Assembly (NCBI GenBank): GCA_015680685.1
Contig: MNCI01022239.1
Location: 1-64,000, forward strand
From: Gnetum montanum
Lineage: Eukaryota; Streptophyta; Gnetopsida; Gnetales; Gnetaceae
DNA: 64,000 nucleotides
Direction of reading: 5' to 3'
The translations under genes and the position numbers were made by a program. The stretch's first letter is position 1; every line of letters begins with the position of its first letter. Below are positions 9,301 to 19,594 of the stretch, piece after piece. The notes under the pieces are model-generated. The model searched no databases. It was not told the DNA's origin and saw only the letters and a program-made list of their open reading frames with translations.

Positions 9301-12205
9301 AAAGTTACATTTCCGTTTCCGTTGAAAATTCCGTCGAAATACCTTGAGAACATGGAGAGTATGTTGCCGCGGGCAAAATATCTTGTTACATCTCATGTTT
9401 TTATCTCGTTTTTGTTTCCACACACATGATTGTTGCATGGTTGCATCTTGCGAAATTTTCTGCGCGGCATCTGAAGTTTGATTCTTGCATCTCATAAAGT
9501 TTCGTCCGTAACACTTGTGTGAGTTAAATTTCCGTCGAGGCTCCAACTTTGTTTGAAACGGAGAGTTTCTTGTCGTGGAAGGGCAGACAGAGCTGATGCA
9601 GCGGGTGCGGCATCCACATGTGGTCCGGATCATCGGGGCGTGCGTGGAGAGAGGATGCATAGTGCACGAGTACCTGCCGAACGGATGCCTGGCGGATCAG
9701 CTTTTCTGCAGCGGCCGTCAGGGCATTTCATGGCACGCAAGGGTTCGGATCGCTGCGGAGATGTGCACGGCGCTGGCGGCACTTCACAACTGCAGGTCCG
9801 GCGCCGTGGTGCACGGAAACCTGCAGCTGAAGTACGTCCTTCTGGATGAGAACCAGGTGAGCAAGATCGGAGGTTTCCGCCTGGCGAGCCAGCTGCCGAT
9901 AACAGGCGACCTGGACCTGGTCCGGGAACCTAGGCCAAACCATGGGCTGCCGTCCGTGGATCAGGAGGGGCGCGTGACGACCAAGTGCGACGTGCACAGC
10001 TTCGGGATGATCCTGCTGCAGCTGCTGACGGGCAAGAAGGTCGTGGCAGGTCTGGCCGCCGAGGTGGAACGCGCTCTCAACGGGCAGCGGCTGTTGCAGG
10101 TACTGGACCCGTCGGCTCAATGGCCGCACCTGCACGCCACGGAGTTGGCGTACCTGGCTCTGAGCTGCACCGACGAAAACCCCAGCAAGAGGCCCGACTT
10201 CCACCCCACGCTGCTGCGTATCCTGGACCGCCTCAGGGACGCCGTCGTCGGCGATTCCACGGGCACAGGCAAACCCGAGCGGACTCATGCTTTTGCAGTT
10301 TTCTTCTGCCCCATCTTGCAGGCAAGTACAAGAACTCTCCGTTCTCAAAGCACAGTGCATAGCTTTGAATCTTGCAAGCACAGTGCATAGCTTTGAATCT
10401 TGCAGGAAGGCTAAATCATCAGAACCTTTGGCTCTCGGTTGATTCTTACCTTCGCTTTCGATGTGAAAGCAGTAGAGTGGCCTCATGGTGGAACCCGCTA
10501 CCCTGAGGTTATGTTAGAAATGTCTTCTTTAAAAAAGCTTTGAATTTGACATGGTAGGATCATTTTTGTTTGTGGGTCATATGTACTCTATGCCGCTATG
10601 TGGGCAGGGGGAATTTGAAGTAGTGGGATTGTGTAGACAAAGATATTTTGGCATGGTAGGATTCTTTTCATTTATGGGTCACATGTACTTTGTTTTGTGG
10701 GTGGGGTTATGTCACATTTACCTTGTGTGAGTGTGTGGTTAGGGGTTATGCTACTAGCCTTGACTTGTCTGCCCTCAAAGCTTTAAATTTTAGAATTTGA
10801 TGTGTTTGGACCCTTTTCATTTATGAGTCACATCTAACCTCTTGTGTAGGTACAGGTCATGCTTGTAGCCTGAGTTATCTTTTCTCAAGGAAAAAAATAT
10901 CTTTGAATATTGAAATATAACCCTTTTTGCGCTTATTTGAGTCACTTATAAGAAAAATACATAACATTTTTTTAAAAGAGGTTCAAAATGATGCTTATGA
11001 AAATTTTTTTATTGAAGTGTAACATTTGACATATTACTTGGTCACTAATTTGTTTACTTGGTTTTAGATATTCTAAGAATATGTGATGGTCATTGTCAAT
11101 TGATCTTTGACTACCTAAATGATAGGTTCTCTTATCTTCAGTTGTGGACTTGTCTACCCCTTTCACTTCTAAAATAATAGCCAAATCATCTTAGACTAAT
11201 TTGATATCTAGAGTGATAGGATATAGGAGCAATAAATAAGCTTCTTTTTTGTTGATGTCTCTGTTAATGCTATGTTGAGTTGACACCAAGTTATTTTGTG
11301 TGTGTTTTTTACTTCTCTTTGATGTTTCCTTTTTTCTATTGTTGAGAAACAATGTTTCCATCCTTTATTTCTTGGGAATTTCAGTTTTATGTGTTTTTTT
11401 AACTATAAACATAAGTTGTCGTTTAACTCAATGTAACGTGTATTCCTTTTACTTGTAATTTGGGAAGTACTAAAGTTAATGTAACTTATGCTCTCTCCTA
11501 CTTGTAATGTGGGCATTATTAAAGTTAAGCACCAGAAAATCAAGAGAGACTTTGCTATAAATACAAGTATAGTATGAGAGAAGCCTTGTACTCATCCATT
11601 CATCTTCAATGAAAGTCTTTTGCCTTGCCCCATGGATGTTTTCCTTTGAATTGATGGGTTTTACCAATGGTTTATTTTTTCTTTTATTTTTATTGTTCAA
11701 CATATCCTCTATTTCTATCAATTTCCCAAAATCCTATCTAAGTAAAATTGTTTCTTTCATATTAGGTTAGTCTAGATATATATAAGTGCTTTGTTTATGA
11801 TGGTATAAATAATTTTAATAATTATAAATAAGTTATTATTATATCCGTATTTATTTTATTAATTATATATGTTTTCCCCAACGGTCAAACTAAAGAAAAG
11901 CTTAGATCAAAGAAGGGAGCATCCTATTAGAAATAAATTTTAAGCTTCAGTTGTATTTGAAATTCCAAGGCTAGCTTTGATGAATGCTGGTGGATGATGC
12001 ATGACTACAGGAGATGATGCATAATCCCTACATAGCGGCCGACGGCTTCACGTACGAATACGAGGCAATCAAGGCGTGGCTGGACGGCGGCCACGACACA
12101 TCGCCCATGACCAATCTAAATCTGGCGCACAGGACTCTCGTGCCTAACCATGCCCTGCGCTCTGCCATTCGCCAATGGCAGCAGGATGCTGGATATCCTC
12201 TTTAG
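6308..12205 (+). CDS. U-box protein with USP and degenerate kinase domains (PUB-type RLCK)
   Basis: Eight exons join in phase: 6308-6674, 6786-6904, 7034-7155, 7329-7797, 7903-8037, 8499-8990, 9587-10321 and 12011-12205, giving 2634 bp or 877 residues. Order: acidic N-terminus; USP-like domain from residue 77 (VYVAVGRDKRESLRALKWAL); linker with Ser run; coiled coil about 360-510; kinase domain about 518-790; U-box 807-877 (FFCPILQ, then AADGFTYEYEAIKAWL and NHALRSAI). Plant U-box kinases of this layout are cytoplasmic or membrane-associated E3 ligases linked to stress and receptor signalling. The U-box residues for E2 contact look conserved. The kinase keeps VAIK (Lys552) and the subdomain IX Asp703, but the glycine loop is shortened (LGEGTYKGEI), HRD reads HGN (644-646), the downstream Lys and Asn are Gln and Tyr, and DFG reads GGF (663-665), so catalysis is unlikely. 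The start is the only in-frame ATG upstream of the USP domain; a different first exon is possible because a good acceptor (TTGCAG) lies at about 6428. Confidence 0.88.
7156..7328 (+). other. Intron 3 with a 65-bp tandem duplication
   Basis: The intron starts GTACTA after codon base 2 and ends GCGCAG. Inside, a 65-bp unit at 7160-7224 is repeated at 7225-7289 with about one mismatch over the shared core (GGTCCTTTT against GGTGCTTTT). The duplication reaches to within a few bases of the donor, so a second GTACTAC is present at 7224. Confidence 0.85.
8991..9586 (+). other. Intron 6 with a 103-bp tandem repeat
   Basis: The donor is GTCCGT after QLQNE; the acceptor GGGCAG at 9586 keeps phase and restores the 7-residue spacing to RHPHVV expected in this kinase family. 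A unit of about 103 bp at 9149-9251 is repeated at 9252-9355 with a few changes, and a third, diverged partial copy lies at about 9474-9535. An earlier pair of shorter repeats (CTTGTT/TTGCATCTCATGTTTTTA) is at about 9032 and 9380. Confidence 0.75.
10322..12010 (+). other. Intron 7: 1.69 kb GC-AG intron splitting the U-box
   Basis: The 5' splice site reads CAG|GCAAGT, a perfect match to the strong consensus of the minor GC-AG class, and the 3' site is ACTACAG. The junction is phase 0 between FFCPILQ and EMMHNPY, giving an unbroken U-box. There is no usable GT donor at the same position. A 28-bp unit at 10349-10376 is repeated exactly at 10377-10404, just inside the donor. The rest is AT-rich with no recognisable insertion. 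Confidence 0.85.
10349..10404 (+). repeat. 28-bp exact tandem duplication near the GC donor
   Basis: Two adjacent identical units starting AGCACAGTGCATAGC and ending CTTGCA. The second is followed by GG, making a TTGCAG acceptor-like site at 10400-10405. Confidence 0.9.
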
Positions 12206-12308
12206 TCTCTCCTCCTCCTCATCCTCGTCGAATCTTTTTGCACGCACCCCACCCTGGCTATAAAATGTGATGTGTGTATGAACGTATATGGATTTGAAAA
12301 CCTATTTA
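12206..12308 (+). terminator. 3' flank of the U-box gene, probable 3' UTR
   Basis: A CT-rich stretch follows the TAG at 12203-12205. The first canonical AATAAA polyadenylation signal on this strand is at 12331-12336, inside the first unit of the tandem repeat that begins here; further AATAAA copies occur in every repeat unit. The real cleavage site cannot be fixed from sequence. Confidence 0.4.
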
Positions 12309-12882
12309 TTTTTTCATAGATATACGGAAAAATAAATGATTTAAACCTGTAGGTCGTATATCTTTACGTTGGGACATTCTGAAATTCCAGCCTTTCCCTA
12401 TGCCTCTGCCCTTGGACCATGTATTTCATAGGTATACAGAAAAATAAATGATTTAAACCTATAGGTATACAGAAAAATAAATTATTTAAACCTGCAGGTC
12501 ATATATGTCCAGGTTGGGACATTCTGAAATTCCAGCCCTTTCCCATCCTTCTGTGCCCCTGGACTATGTGACTTTATAATTGTTAGCACCCGTTTTCTCA
12601 TAGATATACCAAAAAATAAATGATTTAAACCTGTGGGTCATATACGTTCAGGTTGAAACATTCTGAAATTCCAGCCCTTCCCCATTGTTCTGCCTCTGAT
12701 GCCCCTGGACCATGTGACTTTATAATTGTTAGCACTCGTTTTTTCATAGGTATACAGAAAAATAAATGATTTAAACCTGTAGGTCGTAGACGTCCAGGTT
12801 GAGACATTCTCAAATTCCAGCCCTTCCCCATCGTTCTGCCTCTGGTCTCCCTGGACCATGTGAATTTATAATTGTTATCCCT
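12309..12882 (+). repeat. Tandem repeat, about 110-147 bp units, directly 3' of the gene
   Basis: The motif CATAGRTATACxGAAAAATAAATGATTTAAACCT recurs with starts near 12316, 12428, 12461, 12600 and 12746. Most units continue through a conserved GGGACATTCTGAAATTCCAG block and a TGGACCATGTGA-like end. The 12428 copy is cut to about 33 bp. Spacings of 139 and 146 bp between the last three complete units show a true tandem array. Each unit carries AATAAA. Confidence 0.9.
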
Positions 12883-12947
12883 GGCTTGCAATCTAAAAGA
12901 GTAAATTATACTTCTTTTCGGGGTCCGACATCCAGTAAATTATGCAT

Positions 12948-13007
12948 CGTGGTTGCTGCTGTAGCTTCGGCTCCTCTCGTGGTTGCTGCTGTAGCTTCGG
13001 CTGCTCT
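12948..13007 (+). repeat. 30-bp tandem duplication
   Basis: Two adjacent 30-bp units (12948-12977 and 12978-13007), starting CGTGGTTGCTGCTGTAGC, differ at about one position. A partial third CACGTGGTTGG follows. Confidence 0.9.
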
Positions 13008-13186
13008 CTCTCACGTGGTTGGCTAAGGGAATAGACATTTCTTAAAGGATTTGCCGCCTTCCAGCCAAACAACAAATGGAGACTGAATCTCCAGTTTTCT
13101 TAATTTCTGTTTCTCTCCATGGAATGAACTCACTAACATACAATACACACTCCTCTTATGTAATCGTTGCAAACAACAATGGACTT

Positions 13187-13450
13187 TGAAGGCTTTCATA
13201 GCCCCAGGTTTGAAATTGTTACGAGAAGTATTTATTAAATATTGTATTTAAAATGAACGGGGAAATAAAATGTAATTATACTTTTGTTTTGGTACTTGAA
13301 GGGCTTTCATAGCCCCCGGTGAACTTTGAAATTTGAAATTGTTATGAGAAGTATTCATTAAATATTGTATTTAAAATGAACGGCTAAAGGCAATATTTTT
13401 CTTCCCTGTAAACTATGAAACGTAATTATACTTTTGTTTTGGTACTTCAA
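13187..13450 (+). repeat. Local duplication of about 110-150 bp
   Basis: The block GGCTTTCATAGCCCC...TTTGAAATTGTTAYGAGAAGTAT...ATTTAAAATGAACGG at 13191-13260 recurs at 13302-13382. The block GTAATTATACTTTTGTTTTG recurs at 13272 and 13422. Together they form about two copies of one unit with internal insertions. Confidence 0.8.
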
Positions 13451-15364
13451 GGGCAACGTTCTGTCCCAAGCTCACCCTACTAAATTACAAGTTTTTACCT
13501 GCAGAAATGCATAGATTTAGAGTATGTTTTTAAGATATTAAAGTTGAATTTTGCCATGTTTCAATCATGCAAATTTTATGTGCAGGATCGTATATAGTTT
13601 AATGTTTTTGGATGTGGCAACTGAAAATTATTATGTTGTACACAATCCTCTTAAGTACACTAAAGATTGATTCAAGAGGTACATTTCTATGGTTGTTTTT
13701 ATTACAATGTTAAAAGTTGCTTATGGTATGCAATAATTTTTTGGCTATTTCTATATATTTTTGGCTTTGCTAATAAAATCTTAGAAATTTTGATTAACTT
13801 TGATTGTGAGTTGTTGATTGTTACATGTTGAGTTTTTTATGAAAGAAGTTTCAAAAAACAAATTATTTTGAAGGCTTTTGATAGTATGGTCCATTAGAAT
13901 TTATTTGATTATTCAATTTACCTTATAAAGAGGTGTTGGATAAAACTTTTTAGCTTCCAGAATAGAAATTCATGATTTGTAAGATCCATATTTGTGGAAA
14001 CTAAGTAAAAGTTTCAGCCCATGAGTGCCCAACACACTTATTGAATGTTAATTGTACTTTTTACTTTTATTAATATAATCTTTTTATGTGGATACATTGT
14101 GGATATCCTCAAAAAAACAATCAACCTCCCAAGTGGTTCCAACTATGTGACTTTATTTTCCAAAAATTGCAACGAAGGTAGATGATGCCTAAAATATTTA
14201 TGAATTAATTTAATCTAAATGTGCAATAGAAGCTACGACTATTTGAAGATGAAATATAATAATAATCATTAATCAATGATAAATTTTTAAATGGATTAAT
14301 GATTTATAAACAACTAGATTGATGAATTGGCAAATGTTGATAAACAAGAAATAAATAATTGGTGAATGATTGATGGATTTGATGAATATGATGAATGGAG
14401 AGTTGATATTGAGGGAGAATTCAAGTAACTTTCTTTATTATCAAATTCCATAGTTATATGTAGGGAAAAGGCACTTGAATTTATAGGGAATTAATTGGAC
14501 CAAGCTATGGTATGAATGAGAAGTCTTTTTCTATAACCTAAAGAATTAAATAAGGAAAACACATGTTGAATTGGATGTAACATCCTACATGTCCTTCCAA
14601 AGCTATGCTAGGGAAAGGATCGTCTAATGAGATTGACTATGTCAAGTTGTCACAAGACAAAAGCAAATCTAGGAATAACACAATCATAACTAGCTACTAT
14701 AAACATAATAATCAAACTAGCATCCACAAGTCCAAGTTATAAGAAAACCATGTTGTCCAAAGTCAAATAGTTGGAAAAATAAAGGTAAAGTATAAACATT
14801 ATATACATTAATCATAATATCTATCCATAACTCAACAACTATCAAGACCAACACCATGAGCAAAACAATCATCTCTTGAAGAAATAAGTAGAAGAGTATA
14901 GCCATACACATTGAAAGGAAGCCTCCCTTCTCTTCCTTAACCTTGTTGGCCTTTGGTGCACTAATCTCCCTTACCTACATAAAATATAGTTAGTACAAAT
15001 TGAGTGGAAAGCTTTTACATTTCCCCTATGGAATGTTTGACAAATGTGGTACTAGAGGAGGGGAATGGGGATCCAAGCAACTTACATCAATGTTCGTCCA
15101 CATCTAAGAACACAACAATCATACTAACAAGCATCACTCTAGACTCATCTAAATAGCATACCAAGTTAAAACAAGCATCATCAATCATGCTTCACATCAT
15201 ATCCAAACTTGAAGTAAACCATGTAGTAAGTCATGACCAAACATAACATATCCTCAGACTTATACTCATAGTCCCAACTATACCAATGCATAACCAAACT
15301 AAAACCACATAATAATAACACTACTAAGCAACCTATACTCCATCCAACTTGCAACCCTTGCTCC
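13451..15364. other. AT-rich intergenic sequence, nothing recognised
   Basis: No coding frame, RNA gene or repeat was recognised. It is the original left flank of element A; its right-hand continuation starts at 47936. Confidence 0.5.
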
Positions 15365-15888
15365 AATATTGATGAGTAGCGAGTAGTCCCTATGCCCAAC
15401 CATACGAATCACCAGCATTCACTAAGTGATCTAATCAAATTCCGTAGACTTTAGCTCTCTATGTACACATTATCTAGGTAGTGAACTTACGGATGTGATC
15501 GTTGTCTTCTCAATTCTACTTGTGAGGTTTAATGGTATCGTTAAGTGTACCTAAGACACATGATTTGTATAACTTTTATATTTTTATCTATTTATCCTAA
15601 GCATGAAAATAAAGTAATTAAATGCTTAATTAATCTAGAAACTATCTAGCTCCTCAATCTAATCCTAACATAAGCATTTGTTCCCACTTGCCATACACCC
15701 TAAACACATTGCAACACTACTGGGTTACCAAGCACAAATGTTATTGGGATTACTAAGCATTAACGTATGCTTAAGGTAGTCATACTCATGTGCATTAATT
15801 ATCCATATTCAATTAATTAATTAAGTTCATGAAAGCAAATTGCATAATGGTAAAGTGCATTAAAGTAAATATTATGCTAATTCCAAGT

Positions 15889-16731
15889 TGATGAGTGGCG
15901 AGGTACCCCTACGCCCAACCATATGAATCATGCAGCTTTCACATGTGACTTGGTCGAATTCTATGAACTTTATTGTTTCTAGTGCACTAGCCCTTTTAGG
16001 AAGTGAATCTAGCCTTAAGGTCAATTGTTGTCCTCCCAATTACATTTCTGATGCACGTTGGTATGGTTAAGTGTAACTAAAGCATATGATTTTTATCATT
16101 TTGTATTTTATCTTGTGGGTGCTCAAAATGTAGATAAAAAGGAGTTTAATTAACTAATATAAATGACTAATTAACTAATCCTAACATAAGCATCCATTCC
16201 CACTTTCTATACACATCTTGAACCCATGTATCCATTGCTGAGCGACTAAACGCTTCGCTACTGGACGTACCAAGCAATAACGTTGTTGGGATTACCAAGT
16301 GAATATGTGTTACACTCGAAGTGGTCATATTTATGTATTTAATCTATTTAGCTTAATAATTCTCATTAACTCAATTACTGGGGAATAATTGAAAATAATT
16401 AACAAATAATTGAAAACATTGAATGCATAAATAAGAGAACTAATGTATCCAAAGTGCTACAAGGTTTATCAGAAAGCTTGTCTTTATTATCGCACACACT
16501 GTCATGCTCAAGTAAAACAATGTTTGAATAAAGATTTGTACACTCAATGACTCTTGCTATGGATACTTAGGAAAGAAATTCTAACCTTCAAATGGTAAAA
16601 ATGCAAGAGCTTTGCTACAATTGAAATCTAGACTCCCATAAATGTGGCAAGTAGGCACATATTTATAGGTAATGGACAAACACTGCGTTGACGAGGCCTC
16701 GTCAACGTAGCCAACCAATAATGACTCATCA
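15889..16731 (-). mobile_element. Solo LTR (843 bp) inside the 3' LTR of element A
   Basis: It begins TGATGAGTGG and ends GACTCATCA, and is flanked by the perfect duplication CAAGT (15884-15888 and 16732-16736). There is no internal sequence, so it is the product of LTR-LTR recombination. TATA box on minus at 16661-16670 (ACCTATAAAT). It belongs to the family of the LTR that hosts it and lies in the same orientation. Confidence 0.95.
16686..16707. repeat. Perfect 22-bp palindrome upstream of LTR TATA
   Basis: CGTTGACGAGG followed by its exact reverse complement CCTCGTCAACG. It starts 16 bp from the minus-strand TATA segment at 16661-16670, on the upstream side. Decayed relatives (TTGATGAGGCC...) occupy the same place in the LTRs at 18590-18650, 36135-36215 and 47860-47925. 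Confidence 0.95.
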
Positions 16732-17055
16732 CAAGTGATGCAAGGTTTATCAAGAAGCTTGTCTTTATTATTGTTCACATCAAAGTGTTTAGGTACATTA
16801 GTGCTCAAATAAAGATCAATACACTTCTCAACTCCTACTATGGACACTTACAAAATATTCTAACTCTCAAAAGAACAAACTGTAAGATCTCCACTATGTT
16901 GTTAATGAAAGAATGCCATAAATGTGGTAGGTGCACACATTTATATAGGTAAGACTAAACACTTTGTTGACACATCAAATCATGCATCGACAGGTATGCG
17001 TTGATGGGAATGCATTGATGTAACCTTGTCAATGTAGCCAACCAATGATTCATCA

Positions 17056-18563
17056 TATGATCATGATTAATCAAAAACTCATCCTCAAGTGCATAAAAGG
17101 AGGAACAAGCTTCTTAAAAAATTTGGGAAGGTTTGAGGTTATTAATTGACCGACTAATTGACTCAGATTAGCTCAAATTGATGCTAAGTTCCCAAGCATA
17201 TGGATTTACAACTTTTGCAAAAATAGGTGTTCATGAAAATAAAATTGAACATCATTACAAAATTTGATAGCTGAATCCCTTTAGTGGCTAAAGATGAGAA
17301 GGAAATCAGATAGTCCTAGGAGGTGGAGTCTCCTGAGGTGTTGAAGGACCTTCTCTTATCTTTGGCACATTCAATAGTTTTGGTTGAGGTTATGGCAGTT
17401 GTGGTTATCTTGCTGCAATTGCAACTACTAATGGAAGATGAAACACATTCATTAATGCTTTCATCTTCTCCTCCTTACTTTGGGAATTGTACATGGTCCA
17501 CATAGCATCACTAATGTGGGCTGGTATAGGAACATCCCATGGATAGGGCATGACATAGAACAACTCCTTAACATTGATAAACTAGGCAGTGAATTGTTTG
17601 TGTTTGATATTGAATGCTCTAATAACATTTTGTACTTTCTAGTAGTCACTCATTCTTCTAGCCAGGTTCTCAATTGTTGATCATTGATCTATGAATCATG
17701 TTCTAAGAACTTCAAGTTTAGCATTGGCTATTTCCAACTTTTGTTTTGTGTCCTTATGGTGCTTGAACTCAGCCTTATACAAAAGGTATGAGCTAGTCAC
17801 TTGCTTTTCCAAGTCTAACCATAGTTTTCGATAGTCAACATTGCCAAGTTTGCATACTAGAGGTTGGCTAACATCATGTATTTAGTGATCTCTTTGATCT
17901 GTAGCTCCTTGAGGCAGATTTCTACTTTGTTGTGCTCATTGAGTTTATCAAAGATGAGCTATCACATGCCACCTCCCTGTTGGAGCTGTTGGAGGGTCTC
18001 ATTGACTTTTTCCTTCACCAGATGAATCTCCTTGTTGTTAACCTATTTAAGAAGGCCAACTTGGTTCTTGTAGTGATTTTTCACTCTTTCAAACTTTAGG
18101 GCCTCATTTTTCCATGTGGCAATCTTAATGGTTGATTTTTGATGTAAGGCATGGACCTCCTCCATCAAGAGATTACGATTTTCTATAGCCAACCTCCTTA
18201 ATTCCATATTCACCTTGGCAAGCTACTCCTATTGTTATTAGATGAATTCCATCATTTGTTCTTTCTGGATCTTGACATTTCATAAGTTATAATTATCTTA
18301 GGTCAAAACTAGGTTTTCCTTGGAAATTTTCGACAAGTCCTTTTTGGTGTTGTAAGTTGTGCCCTTTACTAATGACTAGTCGAAGATCATTGAATCCTTT
18401 GTGTACTCAACCTCCTAAGTTTTGTGTTGAATCTGTTGAAAAGCTTCATCTCTTATTCCAACCTAGTTAAGGGTGGTGGGATATGCTAGACAGGCTCTTG
18501 ACTCTGTAACCTTGGTAGCCAATAGTTGATTTTTAGATGTGGATATCTTGAGTTGGGCATTGG
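17056..18563 (-). pseudogene. C-terminal part of the third ORF of element A
   Basis: Read on minus, this matches the plus-strand segment of element B at about 34650-35830 (coiled-coil region and the CPWDVPIPTHIGEAMWML end). For instance 17500-17550 encodes, on minus, the same PIPxHIGxAMW stretch. It continues across element B at 37205. Multiple stops. 17056-17290 is noncoding next to the LTR. Confidence 0.75.
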
Positions 18564-19439
18564 TGATGAGTTGTCATTGGTTGGCTATGTCGACAAGGCC
18601 CCATTGACGCATCTTGCCCTACATCAATGAGGCCTCGTTGACGCAGTGTCTATTTATCACCTATAAATAGGTGCCTTCTAACCATGTTTATGGTAATCTA
18701 GATTTCAGTAGTAGTAAAGCTCTTGGATTTTTTCCATTCAAAAGTTAGAATTTTTTCCCTGAGTGCCTACAATAGGAGTCATTGAGTGTACAAATCTTTA
18801 TTTGAGCATTGTTGTACCTGAGCTTGATAGTGTGTGCAACAATAAAGATGAGCTTTCTGATAAACCTTGTAGCACTTTAGATAGATTAGCTATTTCATTT
18901 ATGAATTTAATGTTTTCAATTAGTTTGCAAATATATTCCAATCAATGACTTAATGAAGTAATTAAGCTAGATAGATTAAATACATAAGTATGATTACTTC
19001 GAGCGTAACACATATTTGCATGGTAATCCCAATAGCATTATTTCTTGGTACGCCCAATAGCGTAGCTCTTGGTTGCCTAGCAGCATATATGTGGGTTTAG
19101 GATGTGTACAGAAAGTGGGAATAGATACTTATGTTAGGATTCGTTAAATGATTAGTTAATTAATCAATTTAGATTAGTTAATCAAATTATTTTTATCTAC
19201 ATTTTGAGCACCCAACCATAAAACATAAAAATGATAAAAATTAAATGCCTCAGTTACTCTTAACCATACCAACAAACGTCACAAGTGCAATTGGGAAGAC
19301 AAAAATTGACTTTAAGGCTAAATTCACTTCCTAAAGGGCTAGTGCACTAGAAATGATGAAGTCCACATAAATCAATTGGATTGTGTGTGAATGCTTATGA
19401 TTCGTATGGTTGGGCGTAGGGGTACCATGTCACTCATCA
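18564..19439 (+). mobile_element. 5' LTR of element B
   Basis: Starts TGATGAG, ends ACTCATCA, 876 bp. Decayed TTGACG/GAGGCC palindrome modules at 18590-18650 are followed by the TATA box TATAAATAG at 18662-18670 and an AATAAA at about 18840. The U5 part shares the GGTTGGGCGTAGGGGTACC block with all family members. Confidence 0.92.
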
Positions 19440-19458
19440 TTGACATCGTTGTTAGGGA
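19440..19458 (+). promoter_or_regulatory. Degenerate primer-binding site, tRNA-Asp type
   Basis: TTGACATCGTTGTTAGGGA directly follows the LTR. It differs from the tRNA-Asp-complementary site used by Athila elements (TTGGCGCCGTTGCCGGGGA, from general knowledge) at six positions, all of them C-to-T or G-to-A transitions. Confidence 0.75.
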
Positions 19459-19594
19459 CTTTGTTTGTGGAACATGCACTATTTAGGTCTAAGTGAATAT
19501 CACTAATATCATTGTACGAAGCTAAAGGTTCATATCATTCCCACTATACATAAAATTATAAAAGCACACTGACAATTTCATTTTGTTTTGCAAA

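Larger units (their letters stand above)
15370..17055 (-). mobile_element. 3' LTR of element A, interrupted by a solo LTR
   Basis: Removing the solo LTR and one TSD copy leaves about 838 bp, close to the 843 bp of the 5' LTR at 47093-47935. The uninterrupted 5' LTR shows the original junction (TTCCAAGGAATGCAAGG near 47607), confirming that the insertion is a later event. The left terminus TGATGAGTAGCG and the right terminus ATTCATCA match the family. Confidence 0.9.

Noticed and set aside
9728-10486. 252-codon minus-strand open frame opposite exon 7
   Set aside because: It is the antisense shadow of the GC-rich kinase exon; the plus strand encodes a clear kinase fold.
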